Assembly: GCF_047250365.1 (NCBI RefSeq)
Contig: NZ_JBLBVL010000003.1
Location: 1-64,000 of the forward strand
DNA length: 64,000 nt
Source: Thaumasiovibrio sp047250365
GTDB taxonomy: Bacteria > Pseudomonadota > Gammaproteobacteria > Enterobacterales > Vibrionaceae
Direction: 5' to 3'
Below, piece by piece: positions 15,983 to 25,144 of this stretch (the stretch's first letter is position 1; every line of letters begins with the position of its first letter). Position numbers and translations under genes: made by a program. The notes under the pieces are model-generated. The model did no database searches, was not told the origin of the DNA, and saw only the letters and a list, made by a program, of their open reading frames with translations.

Positions 15983-17092
15983 CTACTCTTCTGAATACCA
16001 ATAGCCGATATTGACGACCTCCGTTAAAAAGGCCAGTACACCGGGATCATCCACCGCAAGTCCCAATATTTCTTTATCTATATGTGGGCTATCACAAATT
16101 GCTGCGCCTAAAGAATCCCATTCTGTCGGTAAGCTAAATTGTTCGCCATTGATATATAGGTTCTCTGGTTGATCAGTATGGTAAAGCGCCTTTAAGCCAT
16201 TAATTTTATGCAATTGTTTGCCTTCAAGTAGTAAATCTCTTATTTCGGTTAGGTGCCATGGCTGCTCTGCAGAAACGAGATCCAGCTGGTGGAGTGGAGT
16301 GCTCAAATGTTCACCGAGCCAGGTTTTTAAAAGTTCTTGCTGGTGAAGCAGATCGGTAAGCATTTCTTCTATATCTGAAAAATCCTGAGCGCTAATGGCA
16401 TTATGGGCATGCCTTGGTTTATTGGTGTGGTGTTTGAACAGTGGCTCTTTCTCGGCGTCATGAAGGAGATGATCAGACAAGCTGGCGATGAGTTCAGAGA
16501 CGAAAGGGGTACGGTAATTCATGCTATAGCTCATGCTATTTTCAAGTGTCTGGCTACTGGCTGCATAAAAAGCGGGAATGTAAAGCATATCGCCTGGGTT
16601 AAGTATGAACTCTTGCTCTGGTGTAAAGGTGCTGTGACCACAGGTGGCGAGATCTTGCGGTGGGCCAATCTGCCATACCGTGCAGCCTTGTTGCTGAACG
16701 ATAAGCCGCTCATGGCGATCTGCGTGAGCTGCCATATGATGCGCCTTCATGCAGTAACATACACTAAGATCGCTCAGTAACCAGTTGGGCAGTGCATTAA
16801 ATAGTGCAACAAATTCAGTCGTGGCTGGGAGCCAGTGATTGACCGCATGTACCGCAAGCTGAAAAGGCGCGTTTTCGGGGATAGTATTAAAATCGATCGG
16901 GCTGGTTTTAATCTTCGCTTTGTCGTTGATGAAATAGATCAATTGCGCATTCACCTCTTCTTCCACGGCAAGTCCTGCGAGTTCGTCAGGAGATAGCAGT
17001 GAATGAAAGGGGGTGACAGCATCAGCGTAGTGAATGGGCTTCTGTTGCCAGTACGAATCCAAAAATTGGTCAAAGTTAATGTTGAGCTTCAT
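15983..17092 (-). CDS. RoxA/YcfD-like cupin with degenerate active site
   Basis: Collinear with E. coli RoxA (YcfD), the Fe(II)/2-oxoglutarate oxygenase that hydroxylates ribosomal protein L16, from the N-terminus (LNINFDQFLDSYWQQKP) to the last residues (VVNIGYWYSEE). It also keeps the neighbourhood with purB-hflD-mnmA. The iron-binding pair H123-x-D125 is present, but the distal histidine (His187 of YcfD, in a PHEGY segment) is Ala178 here (AFYAASS), and the 2-oxoglutarate-binding Arg140 is Thr138. Both changes should abolish classical catalysis, so the protein may be inactive as an oxygenase or act as a binding protein. Start ATG 17092 gives 369 aa and fits the E. coli N-terminus; an ATG at 17104 is also possible. 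No strong ribosome site is visible. Confidence 0.85.
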   Translation of the reverse strand: MKLNINFDQFLDSYWQQKPIHYADAVTPFHSLLSPDELAGLAVEEEVNAQLIYFINDKAKIKTSPIDFNTIPENAPFQLAVHAVNHWLPATTEFVALFNALPNWLLSDLSVCYCMKAHHMAAHADRHERLIVQQQGCTVWQIGPPQDLATCGHSTFTPEQEFILNPGDMLYIPAFYAASSQTLENSMSYSMNYRTPFVSELIASLSDHLLHDAEKEPLFKHHTNKPRHAHNAISAQDFSDIEEMLTDLLHQQELLKTWLGEHLSTPLHQLDLVSAEQPWHLTEIRDLLLEGKQLHKINGLKALYHTDQPENLYINGEQFSLPTEWDSLGAAICDSPHIDKEILGLAVDDPGVLAFLTEVVNIGYWYSEE

Positions 17093-17561
17093 GCTGATAT
17101 CCATTAGAAGGCGATGCGGAATCTTCACTTCGCTGTTTTTAGGCCATGGTTACTCATTGAGAGTAGCGGACATTTGCTAAGCTGCGAATTTCAATTGGTT
17201 GAGTTGTGTGCGAGTTAGTAAAAATGACACATTACGTCTTGGGTTGTGTGGTGTCTGTCGTATTGCGGTGTTTCTTAGCGTGTGGATTCAGCGCCTATCG
17301 ATACGTTGATGAAAATAGCACCGTTGGTATTAATTCCTGAGAAAGAGGCATTCGACACTATTTAATAGTGATTTCTGTCAGCAGGCATTAATTGTTCTTT
17401 ATATCAAAGTCGCTGCTTGGTAAAATATTGATATGTAAGGAAAAAAGGAATATTTTCCTTTCGGGCGTAGAGTTGTATACAGCTAGAGTATTTAGTCTAC
17501 AAATTGATTTGTAATTGGCTTAATTGCAAATGGAAACTGAAAGTTAGGTAAGGGATTATCA
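17093..17561. other. Intergenic region between divergent genes
   Basis: About 470 AT-rich bases between the leftward RoxA-like gene and the rightward chemoreceptor gene. It should hold both promoters. I see no gene, no clear sigma-28 flagellar promoter and no good palindrome. Confidence 0.5.
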
Positions 17562-19649
17562 ATGCGGTTGCTTTCTGTGCAGTGGAAGATTATAGCGGTT
17601 GCTGGGTTAGGGTTATTATTTACGGTGGCTGCACTGCAGGGTGTTGGGCATTATTACAATCGAATAACTCAAGCAGAAATAAGTCAGCAAAGTTATCTTA
17701 CGGTGACAGCCAAGACGGAAGAGTTAGTTTACGCGCAAGCGGCAGGGCAAGCTGTGGAGTTGAGACGTATTCTTGATGAAGCGGACTCTCGCGCGCAAAT
17801 GATGGCACAAAGTATTTTGTTTTTAAAATATAATGCTGAAATCAATTATATCAGTAGTGCAGATTTACGTGCTTCTATCAGTGAATTGTTGAGTCGTACT
17901 GTTGCTGACTTTCCTACCGTTGATGGGGCTTATGTCGTTTTTGAGCCTAATGGGCTAGATGATGAAGATAGCTATTATATAAATGCTGACTACGCAGGAT
18001 CAAATGATGCGGGACGCTTTGCAACGCGTTGGGATAGGGTTAACGGTGAGCCTCAATTTGCCATTATCCCAGAAGCAGAGATTATTGACTCTCCGTGGTT
18101 CAATTGCAGCGTTGATTCAAAGCAGGGTTGTTTTCTTGCCCCTGAATTAAAACAAGGGATTCCAACCGCAACGTTCACCGTTCCTTTAATTTTGGATCAA
18201 AAGGTGATTGGTGTGATTGGTTTGGTGACCTCACTGGAGGCGTTACAACCCGCCGCTACGCTCGCCAGTCAGCAATTGGTGAATGGGGCTGGTAAGGTCA
18301 CCATTATTGCTTCGAATGGCTTGATTTTAGGGTCTGGTGACCTCGCTATTCGTGGTAAACGAGCAAACTTACAGCACGGTTTTCCATCGTCAACGCTCGC
18401 TGCCATTAACCAAGGTGTAGAGCACCTTGAATGGACTCCAGATGGCCTGTGGCTCAACATGCTAACATCGGTTGAAATCGGTCAGAACTGGGTGGGTATT
18501 CTTATTCAGCTTCCCCAAAATGCAGTATTAAAGGACGCAGTTGCGCTAGATAAGTTGATGACGAACGCATACAGCGATGCGGATAAAGTGCAGTGGTTAG
18601 CGGCTTTCATGGTGCTGTTATTAGCGTTAGTGATTAGTTGGGTTGCTGCCCGCACATTGGTATCACCAATTAAGCTGGTGGTTATGCGTTTGAAAGATAT
18701 CGCCAGTGGTGAAGGGGATTTAACCGAACGGCTTGAGGTACATGGCCGGGATGAGATCAGTGAACTGGCGACATGGTTTAATCGATTTTTGGATAAGCTT
18801 CAGCCGACAATTCGGCAGATTATTGATTCGGCGGGTGAGATTGATTGTACGGCGAATCAGACCTCGCGAGTGGCAACGGCGGCGGAAGAAAGTAGCGCGT
18901 CTCAGTTTAAAGAAGTGGACCTAGCCGCGACAGCCTCTGAGCAAATGACGCACACCGCAGGTTTAGTGGTAAAGCAAACAGAATTATCCACTACCGCCGC
19001 GCTCAAAGCACTGCAATTTGTTGATCAAGGCGAGTCGGTGGTTAACTTGTCTGCGAATGCGATGCATCAGTTGGTTGAACGGATGGAGGCAGCCGTACCG
19101 ATTGCCCACGAATTAGCGCAAGGCAGTGATAGCATTAACCAGATACTCTCTGTCATTGAAGGCGTATCGGAGCAGACCAATCTTTTGGCGCTCAATGCAG
19201 CGATAGAAGCCGCTAGGGCAGGGGAGCATGGTCGCGGCTTTGCGGTTGTTGCTGATGAGGTGCGCCAATTGGCACGACGTACGCAAGAGTCAGTAGGGCA
19301 AATTCGAGAGGTAATTGAACAGATTCATACCGGAACGAATCGGGTTGTTGAGGCGATCGAAGAAGGTAATAGTGCCGCCACAGATACGGCGGTGCAGGTG
19401 CAAAAAACCGTCGCTAGCCTAGAAGCGATTACCGTGGCAGTGTCTGAAATTCAGGTTGTCAGTGAGGAGATCACCCGAGCGGCAGACGAGCAGCAAACGG
19501 CATCAGCAGAGATGAGCTCGAATGTGCGTAATATTCGTTTATCAAGTAAGCAGATACTTCAGCAAGCAGAAGAGACCACACAAGTTAGCCAACATTTAAC
19601 CAAGCTGGCAGAGCAGCAGCGGCAACTGGTAGGGCAGTTTAGAGTATAG
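17562..19649 (+). CDS. Methyl-accepting chemotaxis protein with periplasmic Cache domain
   Basis: A 695-aa membrane chemoreceptor that would pass ligand signals to CheA/CheW. Order of parts: short cytoplasmic head, membrane helix at about 10-28, a large periplasmic sensor (about 30-340) of Cache type with LSRTVADFPTVDGAYVVFEP and DYAGSNDAGRFATRW, a second helix around 345-365, a HAMP domain with DLTERLEVHGRDEIS, and the signalling hairpin whose tip is QTNLLALNAAIEAARAGE (from about residue 537). Two Cys in the sensor (FNCSVDSKQGCF) may form a disulphide. The ligand cannot be told. ATG 17562 follows a TAAGGGA ribosome site. Confidence 0.95.
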   Translation: MRLLSVQWKIIAVAGLGLLFTVAALQGVGHYYNRITQAEISQQSYLTVTAKTEELVYAQAAGQAVELRRILDEADSRAQMMAQSILFLKYNAEINYISSADLRASISELLSRTVADFPTVDGAYVVFEPNGLDDEDSYYINADYAGSNDAGRFATRWDRVNGEPQFAIIPEAEIIDSPWFNCSVDSKQGCFLAPELKQGIPTATFTVPLILDQKVIGVIGLVTSLEALQPAATLASQQLVNGAGKVTIIASNGLILGSGDLAIRGKRANLQHGFPSSTLAAINQGVEHLEWTPDGLWLNMLTSVEIGQNWVGILIQLPQNAVLKDAVALDKLMTNAYSDADKVQWLAAFMVLLLALVISWVAARTLVSPIKLVVMRLKDIASGEGDLTERLEVHGRDEISELATWFNRFLDKLQPTIRQIIDSAGEIDCTANQTSRVATAAEESSASQFKEVDLAATASEQMTHTAGLVVKQTELSTTAALKALQFVDQGESVVNLSANAMHQLVERMEAAVPIAHELAQGSDSINQILSVIEGVSEQTNLLALNAAIEAARAGEHGRGFAVVADEVRQLARRTQESVGQIREVIEQIHTGTNRVVEAIEEGNSAATDTAVQVQKTVASLEAITVAVSEIQVVSEEITRAADEQQTASAEMSSNVRNIRLSSKQILQQAEETTQVSQHLTKLAEQQRQLVGQFRV

Positions 19650-19688
19650 CTGTTGATAGCGGAGTGTTGTGTTGCTATTTATTGCTAA

Positions 19689-19717
19689 CAATACGGCCAC
19701 TCAAAGTGGCCGTATTG
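19689..19717. terminator. Bidirectional hairpin between chemoreceptor and porin genes
   Basis: A perfect 13-bp stem, CAATACGGCCACT and AGTGGCCGTATTG, with a CAA loop, lies between the two convergent genes. There is no long T-tract on either side, so it may act as a weak two-way terminator or RNA-end stabiliser. Confidence 0.65.
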
Positions 19718-19755
19718 GCATTCCAACAACCATGATTGAAAACAAGCAGACTTGT

Positions 19756-20523
19756 TTAGAAATGCAGTTTTACGCCGACAGAGAAACCACTGTTACCGTA
19801 GGCGGTTGGGTTCATGTATTTACCCGTTGATTCCCAAATTGCTGATACATATGGAGAGAAGTTATTGTATCCGTTGTACTCAGCGATAAGTTCCGCTTCA
19901 GCAAATTGGCCATCATGACCTAATGAATCAAGAATCTGTTTGGTTTGACTTTCAACAAAATGGAAGTGTGAACCCCGCAGGTTAATGTTCCATTCAGCAC
20001 TTTTGTAACCCACCATGAGATCTTTACGATCCATATTTACCATGTCGTAATTGTTAGGTTTTACGTCACTAGACATACCACGGTCAAAGCGGTACATCGC
20101 CATGCCGTAGAAGCCATTGCCAGGGTTGTACATGCCAGCGATGCCAGCTTTAAACATTGAGCGATAGCCTGAATTAAATTCATATTTTGCTGCTGGACCA
20201 ATAGCGACTGTTTTGCTTACTGGAATGAAATACATAAACCCAGGAACATACAGTGAATCAACACTGTGCATATCTTTATCAGTGATACTTCCACCGAGAA
20301 TTTTTGAATTATCTTTTGACCACGTATGGTACTCAAGCGTGGTCATCAAAATACCAGGACCTACCATACCAAAGTTGCTGCCCAATTCCATGTAGTTGCG
20401 GCTGAAGTGGTCGCGATGCTCAGAGACGATTTTGAGGTCATGTTTTGCCAATGGTGCTTCATTAAAAGCGAAGCTGCTCGCAGAAACTAGCGCCAAGCTA
20501 GCCGCAATTAGTGTTTTCTTCAT
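19756..20523 (-). CDS. Outer-membrane beta-barrel protein, porin-like
   Basis: A 255-aa exported protein with a clear signal peptide (MKKTLIAASLALVSASSFA) and C-terminal Phe in SVGVKLHF, the Omp assembly signal for the Bam machine. Alternating hydrophobic and polar residues, many Tyr and Gly, and turn-rich repeats suggest about 12 strands. It resembles small substrate-specific porins of the KdgM (oligogalacturonate) or Tsx (nucleoside) kind; in particular a Tsx/OmpK-like fold is possible. The sequence alone does not decide. A CRP-type site lies 170 bases upstream, as would fit a carbon-source porin. Confidence 0.7.
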   Translation of the reverse strand: MKKTLIAASLALVSASSFAFNEAPLAKHDLKIVSEHRDHFSRNYMELGSNFGMVGPGILMTTLEYHTWSKDNSKILGGSITDKDMHSVDSLYVPGFMYFIPVSKTVAIGPAAKYEFNSGYRSMFKAGIAGMYNPGNGFYGMAMYRFDRGMSSDVKPNNYDMVNMDRKDLMVGYKSAEWNINLRGSHFHFVESQTKQILDSLGHDGQFAEAELIAEYNGYNNFSPYVSAIWESTGKYMNPTAYGNSGFSVGVKLHF

Positions 20524-20817
20524 TTGTAAATCCTTGATACAACGATAGGCAGTAGTAGCGCCTGAAATTTGAAGTTTGTTGAAACTTAAGCAACGAGTTC
20601 AGACAAAATGGTCGGCGCAATTCTAAATGGTCTGACCTGTAATCAGAAATGCATTATGGAAGGTTAAGCCTTACAAAATAAACCAAATAGTGTGATACCA
20701 GTCACAATGGTGCGAGTATGGTAGGTCTAGGGTGAGAGATATGAAAAAAAACGGTGTCTAAATGGCTGTATAATGAACAAATACTTCAAATTTTATACAG
20801 ATAAAACGTAAAATAAT
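20524..20817. other. Promoter region of the porin gene
   Basis: About 300 bases with no gene between the porin start and the purB terminator. It contains the CRP-type site at 20691-20706 and an AT-rich stretch nearer purB. Confidence 0.5.
20691..20706. promoter_or_regulatory. CRP-type binding site upstream of the porin gene
   Basis: TGTGATACCAGTCACA has both perfect half-sites TGTGA and TCACA with the six-base spacer that CRP needs. It is 168 bases before the porin ATG at 20523 and has no other gene start near it, so cAMP-CRP control of the porin is the natural reading. Confidence 0.7.
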
Positions 20818-20841
20818 AAAGGCTTACCGAAGCAAGCCTTT
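20818..20841 (-). terminator. Terminator of purB
   Basis: On the minus strand AAAGGCTT and AAGCCTTT pair across an eight-base loop, with TTTATTATTTT after it, about 40 bases past the purB stop. Confidence 0.75.
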
Positions 20842-20883
20842 TATTGATGCGCTAAAGCCGCGATCCTTTAAACGCGAGAAGCG

Positions 20884-22251
20884 TTATAGGATGTCAGTTA
20901 GGCCAACAGCTTGACCGATGTAATTGGCTGGCGTCATCTCTTTTAAACGAGCCTTTTCATCTTCTGGCAGTGCAAGGCCATCGATGAATGTCGCCATGCC
21001 TTCAGCATCAACACGTTTACCACGGGTTAGCTCTTTTAGTTTCTCATACGGCTTTTCGATACCGTAGCGACGCATCACAGTCTGAATTGGCTCAGCCAAC
21101 ACTTCCCAGTTTTGGTCCAGTTCAGCCAGCAGTGCCTCACGGTTCACTTCTAGCTTGCTGATCCCTTTCAGGGTCGAGGTGTAAGCAATGATGGCGTAGC
21201 CACAACCAACACCAAGGTTACGCAGTACCGTTGAATCGGTAAGGTCACGCTGCCAACGAGAGATCGGCAGTTTTTGCGCCATATGGCCAAAGATCGCATT
21301 GGCTAGGCCCAAGTTACCTTCCGAGTTTTCAAAGTCAATTGGGTTAACTTTGTGCGGCATGGTTGAAGAGCCAATTTCGCCAGCAATGGTCTTTTGCTTG
21401 AAGTGACCCAGTGCGATGTAGCCCCAAATGTCGCGATCGAAATCGATCAGAATCGTATTAAAGCGCGCATACGCATCAAACATTTCAGCAATGTAGTCGT
21501 GCGGTTCAATTTGCGTTGTGTAGGGGTTCCAGTCTAAGCCTAGCGAGGTAACGAAAGCTTCGCTGTACTCATGCCAGTTAAGTTCAGGGTATGCAGAAAG
21601 GTGAGCATTGTAGTTACCCACTGCGCCGTTGATCTTACCCAAAATTTCGATGTTTTCTAGTTGCTTGAATTGACGCTCCATGCGGTACGCCACATTCGCC
21701 ATCTCTTTACCCATCGTTGATGGAGAGGCTGGCTGACCGTGGGTACGGGTTAGCATTGGAATGTCACGGTATTCGTTAGCGAGCCCTTTGATCGCATCGA
21801 TAACGTTGCGAACTTCAGGTAGCATCACGGTATCGCGGGCTTCTTTTAACATCAACGCGTGTGATAGGTTGTTGATGTCTTCTGACGTACAAGCAAAGTG
21901 AATAAACTCGTTAACCGCGTCGAGTTCTTTAACCTCGGCCACTTTCTCTTTTAAGAAGTACTCAACCGCTTTAACATCATGGTTGGTTGTGCGCTCGATG
22001 GTCTTGATGCGCATGGCATCTTCTTCGCTGAATTCAGCGGCAACTTTATCTAGAAAAGCATTGGCTTCAGCACTGAATGCAGGTACTTCTGCAATAGCAT
22101 CGGTGGCCGCTAATTTTTGCAACCAACGAATTTCAACAATAGTGCGGTACTTTAAAAGACCAAATTCACTAAAAATGCTACGCAGGGCAGTGGTTTTACT
22201 TCCGTAACGGCCGTCGACCGGGGAAACAGCAGTCAATGCTGACAGTTCCAT
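20884..22251 (-). CDS. purB: PurB, adenylosuccinate lyase
   Basis: PurB acts twice in purine synthesis: it splits SAICAR to AICAR and adenylosuccinate to AMP, releasing fumarate. The 455-aa product (E. coli 456) has the fumarase-superfamily signature GSSTMPHKVNPIDFEN (catalytic Ser loop), the THGQPASPSTMGKE segment with the active-site His, and TSEDINN. It is the last gene of the leftward mnmA-hflD-purB group, 87 bases after hflD, and a terminator follows. A PurR-type box upstream of mnmA may govern the whole group. Confidence 0.98.
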   Translation of the reverse strand: MELSALTAVSPVDGRYGSKTTALRSIFSEFGLLKYRTIVEIRWLQKLAATDAIAEVPAFSAEANAFLDKVAAEFSEEDAMRIKTIERTTNHDVKAVEYFLKEKVAEVKELDAVNEFIHFACTSEDINNLSHALMLKEARDTVMLPEVRNVIDAIKGLANEYRDIPMLTRTHGQPASPSTMGKEMANVAYRMERQFKQLENIEILGKINGAVGNYNAHLSAYPELNWHEYSEAFVTSLGLDWNPYTTQIEPHDYIAEMFDAYARFNTILIDFDRDIWGYIALGHFKQKTIAGEIGSSTMPHKVNPIDFENSEGNLGLANAIFGHMAQKLPISRWQRDLTDSTVLRNLGVGCGYAIIAYTSTLKGISKLEVNREALLAELDQNWEVLAEPIQTVMRRYGIEKPYEKLKELTRGKRVDAEGMATFIDGLALPEDEKARLKEMTPANYIGQAVGLTDIL

Positions 22252-22338
22252 GGTACCTCTCTCCAGATATTTGAAGGTGAATAAAATAACCGAGGCTCAT
22301 CAGCCCCGGAATAAACAAATTGCGCGAGAGCGAGTCTC

Positions 22339-22965
22339 TTAGGACGCGTTTCTCGCCAAGATAATCTTAGCTTGCTCAACCATCTGCTTGCGACTGAAAA
22401 TCACGTGGCGGCGTTTGCCTCCCACTTGACGCCAAAGCACCGCACTGCGAATGCCGGCAAGCAATAAAGCACGTACTTTATGTTGTACAAGCGATTGTTG
22501 CAACTGTGCAGGAGCGCCGGTCACCTGAATGCGTGGCCCTAGGGGGCTAATCACATCTAAGTAGATACTGGCGAAATTGCTAATCATTTGCTCATCAAGT
22601 AGATCATAGTGCTCTAGTTGGCGATTGATGGTGTCGATGCGATCACCCAGTTGTGATAATGCATCGCGACGGGCGCTAAGTTTGCGCTCTAGCGCCATGA
22701 GGCTAACGAGATAGCGGGTCAGTTCGCTGCCACCGGGTGAGTTATCAAACTCTTCTGCCAGTGATGTTAAGCCAATCTTTAAGTTGGATTCGTCATTGCC
22801 ATAAACACCAAGCGTACTGGTTGCGTTGAGGGCGGTAATACTACGCAAGCAAGCAACAAATTGTTCTTCATCACACTGTCCTTCTCGGGCAACGGTTTGG
22901 ACTAGCTTGATGGCTTGGCAAACTCCGGCAAACGCCAGTGTTCTGTCATAATTGTTATAAGCCAA
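22339..22965 (-). CDS. hflD: HflD, lysogenization regulator homolog
   Basis: HflD is a peripheral membrane protein known in E. coli for binding lambda CII; its host role is not settled. The 208-aa product (E. coli 213) has the characteristic mostly helical sequence, with RTLAFAGVCQAIKLVQTVAREG at the N-terminus and RALLLAGIRSAVLWRQVGGKR near the C-terminus. It lies 11 bases after mnmA, as in other gammaproteobacteria. Confidence 0.95.
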   Translation of the reverse strand: MAYNNYDRTLAFAGVCQAIKLVQTVAREGQCDEEQFVACLRSITALNATSTLGVYGNDESNLKIGLTSLAEEFDNSPGGSELTRYLVSLMALERKLSARRDALSQLGDRIDTINRQLEHYDLLDEQMISNFASIYLDVISPLGPRIQVTGAPAQLQQSLVQHKVRALLLAGIRSAVLWRQVGGKRRHVIFSRKQMVEQAKIILARNAS

Positions 22966-22976
22966 GGTGTAACTCC

Positions 22977-24083
22977 TTAAAAGCGCGCTTCAATAATGCC
23001 GCCGCCCAAACAGATATCACCTTGATAAAACACAGCTGATTGTCCTGGCGTAACAGCAATTTGTGGCTCATCAAAGACCACTTTGATGTTTTCATCATCC
23101 ACAGGAATGATGGTACATGCGATATCTTGTTGACGGTAGCGCGTTTTAACGGTGCAGGTCACAGGCTCGGAGATTGCTTGACGATCAACCCAGTGCAATT
23201 GCCCTGCCATTAGACCGTTAGACTGCAAACGTGGATGATTTTTACCTTGACCAACAATAAGAACATTACGTTTCATGTCTTTATCGACAACGTACCATGG
23301 GTCTTCACTGCGGTCTTTCATGCCACCGATGTGTAACCCTTTGCGTTGACCTAGTGTGTGGTACATCAAACCTTGGTGCTCACCAATGATCTCGCCTTCT
23401 GTACTTTCTATATTGCCTGGTTGAGCAGGCAGGTACTGTTTTAAAAAGTCAGTGAATTTTCGTTCACCAATAAAACAGATACCGGTGGAATCTTTTTTGT
23501 CTGCAGTGACTAAGCCTTGTTCTTCGGCAATGCGACGAACCTCTGGCTTCTCTAGATCACCAACAGGGAATAGGCTGCGTGCCACTTGTTCATGACTCAG
23601 TGTATACAAGAAGTAGCTCTGATCTTTATTGTTATCGATACCACGTAGCATTTGTGCTTTTTCGCCCTCTTTCGTTGGGAAAGAGCGGCGCACGTAGTGG
23701 CCCATTGCAATATAGTCGGCTTCAAGGACTTCATCAGCAAACTCAAGGAATGCTTTGAATTTTATCTCTTTGTTACACAGAATGTCTGGGTTCGGGGTGC
23801 GTCCTGCTTTGTATTCCGCTAAGAAATACTCAAAAACGTTGTCCCAATATTCCGCCGCAAAATTTATGGTGTGCAGATGAATACCGAGCTTGTCACACAC
23901 AGCTTGTGCGTCAGCAAGGTCTTCTGCAGCGGCACAGTATTCATCATTGTCATCTTCTTCCCAGTTTTTCATGAACAGGCCTTCAACCTGATACCCTTGT
24001 TGAAGCAGTAAATAGGCTGAAACGGAAGAATCAACGCCGCCGGACATTCCGACAATGACTTTTTTCTGGCTGTTGTCTGACAT
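22977..24083 (-). CDS. mnmA: MnmA, tRNA-uridine 2-sulfurtransferase
   Basis: MnmA thiolates U34 of Lys, Glu and Gln tRNAs, using sulphur relayed from IscS through the Tus proteins. The 368-aa product shows the PP-loop GMSGGVDSSVSA (residues 13-24), the first catalytic Cys in DILCNKEIKF, the second in STGICFIGERKF, and the YHTLGQRKGL segment. It is the first gene of the leftward group mnmA-hflD-purB. Unlike E. coli, nudJ is not present between mnmA and rluE. Confidence 0.98.
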   Translation of the reverse strand: MSDNSQKKVIVGMSGGVDSSVSAYLLLQQGYQVEGLFMKNWEEDDNDEYCAAAEDLADAQAVCDKLGIHLHTINFAAEYWDNVFEYFLAEYKAGRTPNPDILCNKEIKFKAFLEFADEVLEADYIAMGHYVRRSFPTKEGEKAQMLRGIDNNKDQSYFLYTLSHEQVARSLFPVGDLEKPEVRRIAEEQGLVTADKKDSTGICFIGERKFTDFLKQYLPAQPGNIESTEGEIIGEHQGLMYHTLGQRKGLHIGGMKDRSEDPWYVVDKDMKRNVLIVGQGKNHPRLQSNGLMAGQLHWVDRQAISEPVTCTVKTRYRQQDIACTIIPVDDENIKVVFDEPQIAVTPGQSAVFYQGDICLGGGIIEARF

Positions 24084-24222
24084 AGTTCTCTACATATTAA
24101 GCAAGTTAAGACCAAAGCGGAATTGTAGCAAAGATGCACTGTGGTAGATAGCTGTGATATTGATCTCGTTTATCAACCGCAATGTATGATTACATTTTCA
24201 GCAAAGGCGGACGATTACGTAT

Positions 24223-24238
24223 ACGCAAACGTTTGCTT
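24223..24238. promoter_or_regulatory. PurR-type operator upstream of mnmA-hflD-purB
   Basis: ACGCAAACGTTTGCTT fits every fixed position of the PurR consensus ANGCAANCGNTTNCNT. It lies 140 bases upstream of mnmA in a 256-base gap and centres on the perfect palindrome GCAAACGTTTGC. PurR-hypoxanthine repression of a group that includes purB makes sense; in E. coli the known purB operator is inside the purB coding region instead. Confidence 0.65.
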
Positions 24239-24339
24239 TGGCGAAACTATACCAGTTCTACTCTAAAATGGCAGTATTTTTTTACAGCTATAGCCGTTTT
24301 GTTCGTTAATTTGGTAATGCAGTGAATATGGCTTCGTTA

Positions 24340-25002
24340 CTATTTTTTGTTGATCTGTTTAGGGCGCGTTGGCGCAGGCACTTCTTTCCACTCTCCAGGC
24401 TTAAGATCGTCGATAGTCCAGGTCGCCATTTTATAGCGAATTAAACGCAGTGTCGGATGGCCAATATGGGCAGTCATACGTCGAACTTGCCGATTTCTTC
24501 CCTCTTTTAAGGTAATGCTTAACCAAGTGGTTGGAATTGATTTTCTCTCTCGTACAGGAGGAACCCGTTCCCATACCTCTGGTGAAGGCATGACATCAAC
24601 GCTGGCGGGCAAGGTGAGTCCGTCTTTTAGTGTTACCCCTCGGCGCAGTTGCTCGAGCGACTCATCGGAAGGTGTGCCCTCGACTTGAACCCAATACACT
24701 TTCTCTTGTTTGGACTGTGGTTGAGTCAAGCGAGCTTGCAAAATGCCATCGTTAGTTAGCACCAGCAATCCTTCGCTATCTTTATCTAACCTTCCGGCCG
24801 GATATACGTCTTTTATTGGAATAAAGTTGGCTAGTGTAGTGTCACTCGCTTCCCCTTTGAATTGTGTCAGTACATTGTAGGGTTTGTTAAATAATATGAC
24901 ACGTGTTTCCCCAGTAGGTCGACGTGGCTTATTGTGCTGACGAGATGTGCGTCGCGTTGGTTTATGCGACAATACGGCTTTAGAAGCGGTTGATGATTTC
25001 AT
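24340..25002 (-). CDS. rluE: RluE, 23S rRNA pseudouridine synthase
   Basis: Converts U2457 of 23S rRNA to pseudouridine (E. coli numbering). The 220-aa product has a basic, disordered head (KPTRRTSRQHNKPRRP), then the RsuA-family core: ILFNKPYNVLTQF, the catalytic Asp in GRLDKDSEGLLVLTNDG, and EGRNRQVRRMTAHIGHPTLRL. It has no S4 domain, as in RluE. It stands divergently next to icd, as in E. coli. Confidence 0.94.
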   Translation of the reverse strand: MKSSTASKAVLSHKPTRRTSRQHNKPRRPTGETRVILFNKPYNVLTQFKGEASDTTLANFIPIKDVYPAGRLDKDSEGLLVLTNDGILQARLTQPQSKQEKVYWVQVEGTPSDESLEQLRRGVTLKDGLTLPASVDVMPSPEVWERVPPVRERKSIPTTWLSITLKEGRNRQVRRMTAHIGHPTLRLIRYKMATWTIDDLKPGEWKEVPAPTRPKQINKK

Positions 25003-25144
25003 AAATGTTTAGAGATAAAGGGAATTGTCAATATCGGGATCTCTATTATACTCGAATCGTGCAAAGATGGCGCGTAGATTGATTTTACAGTATGATTTGC
25101 CCGCTTCTTACAAAAAGATAACAAATGGACACTAGGAGATGAAT

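Noticed and set aside
24084..24339. nudJ between mnmA and rluE as in E. coli
   Set aside because: The gap is only 256 bases and has no suitable frame; the gene is absent here.
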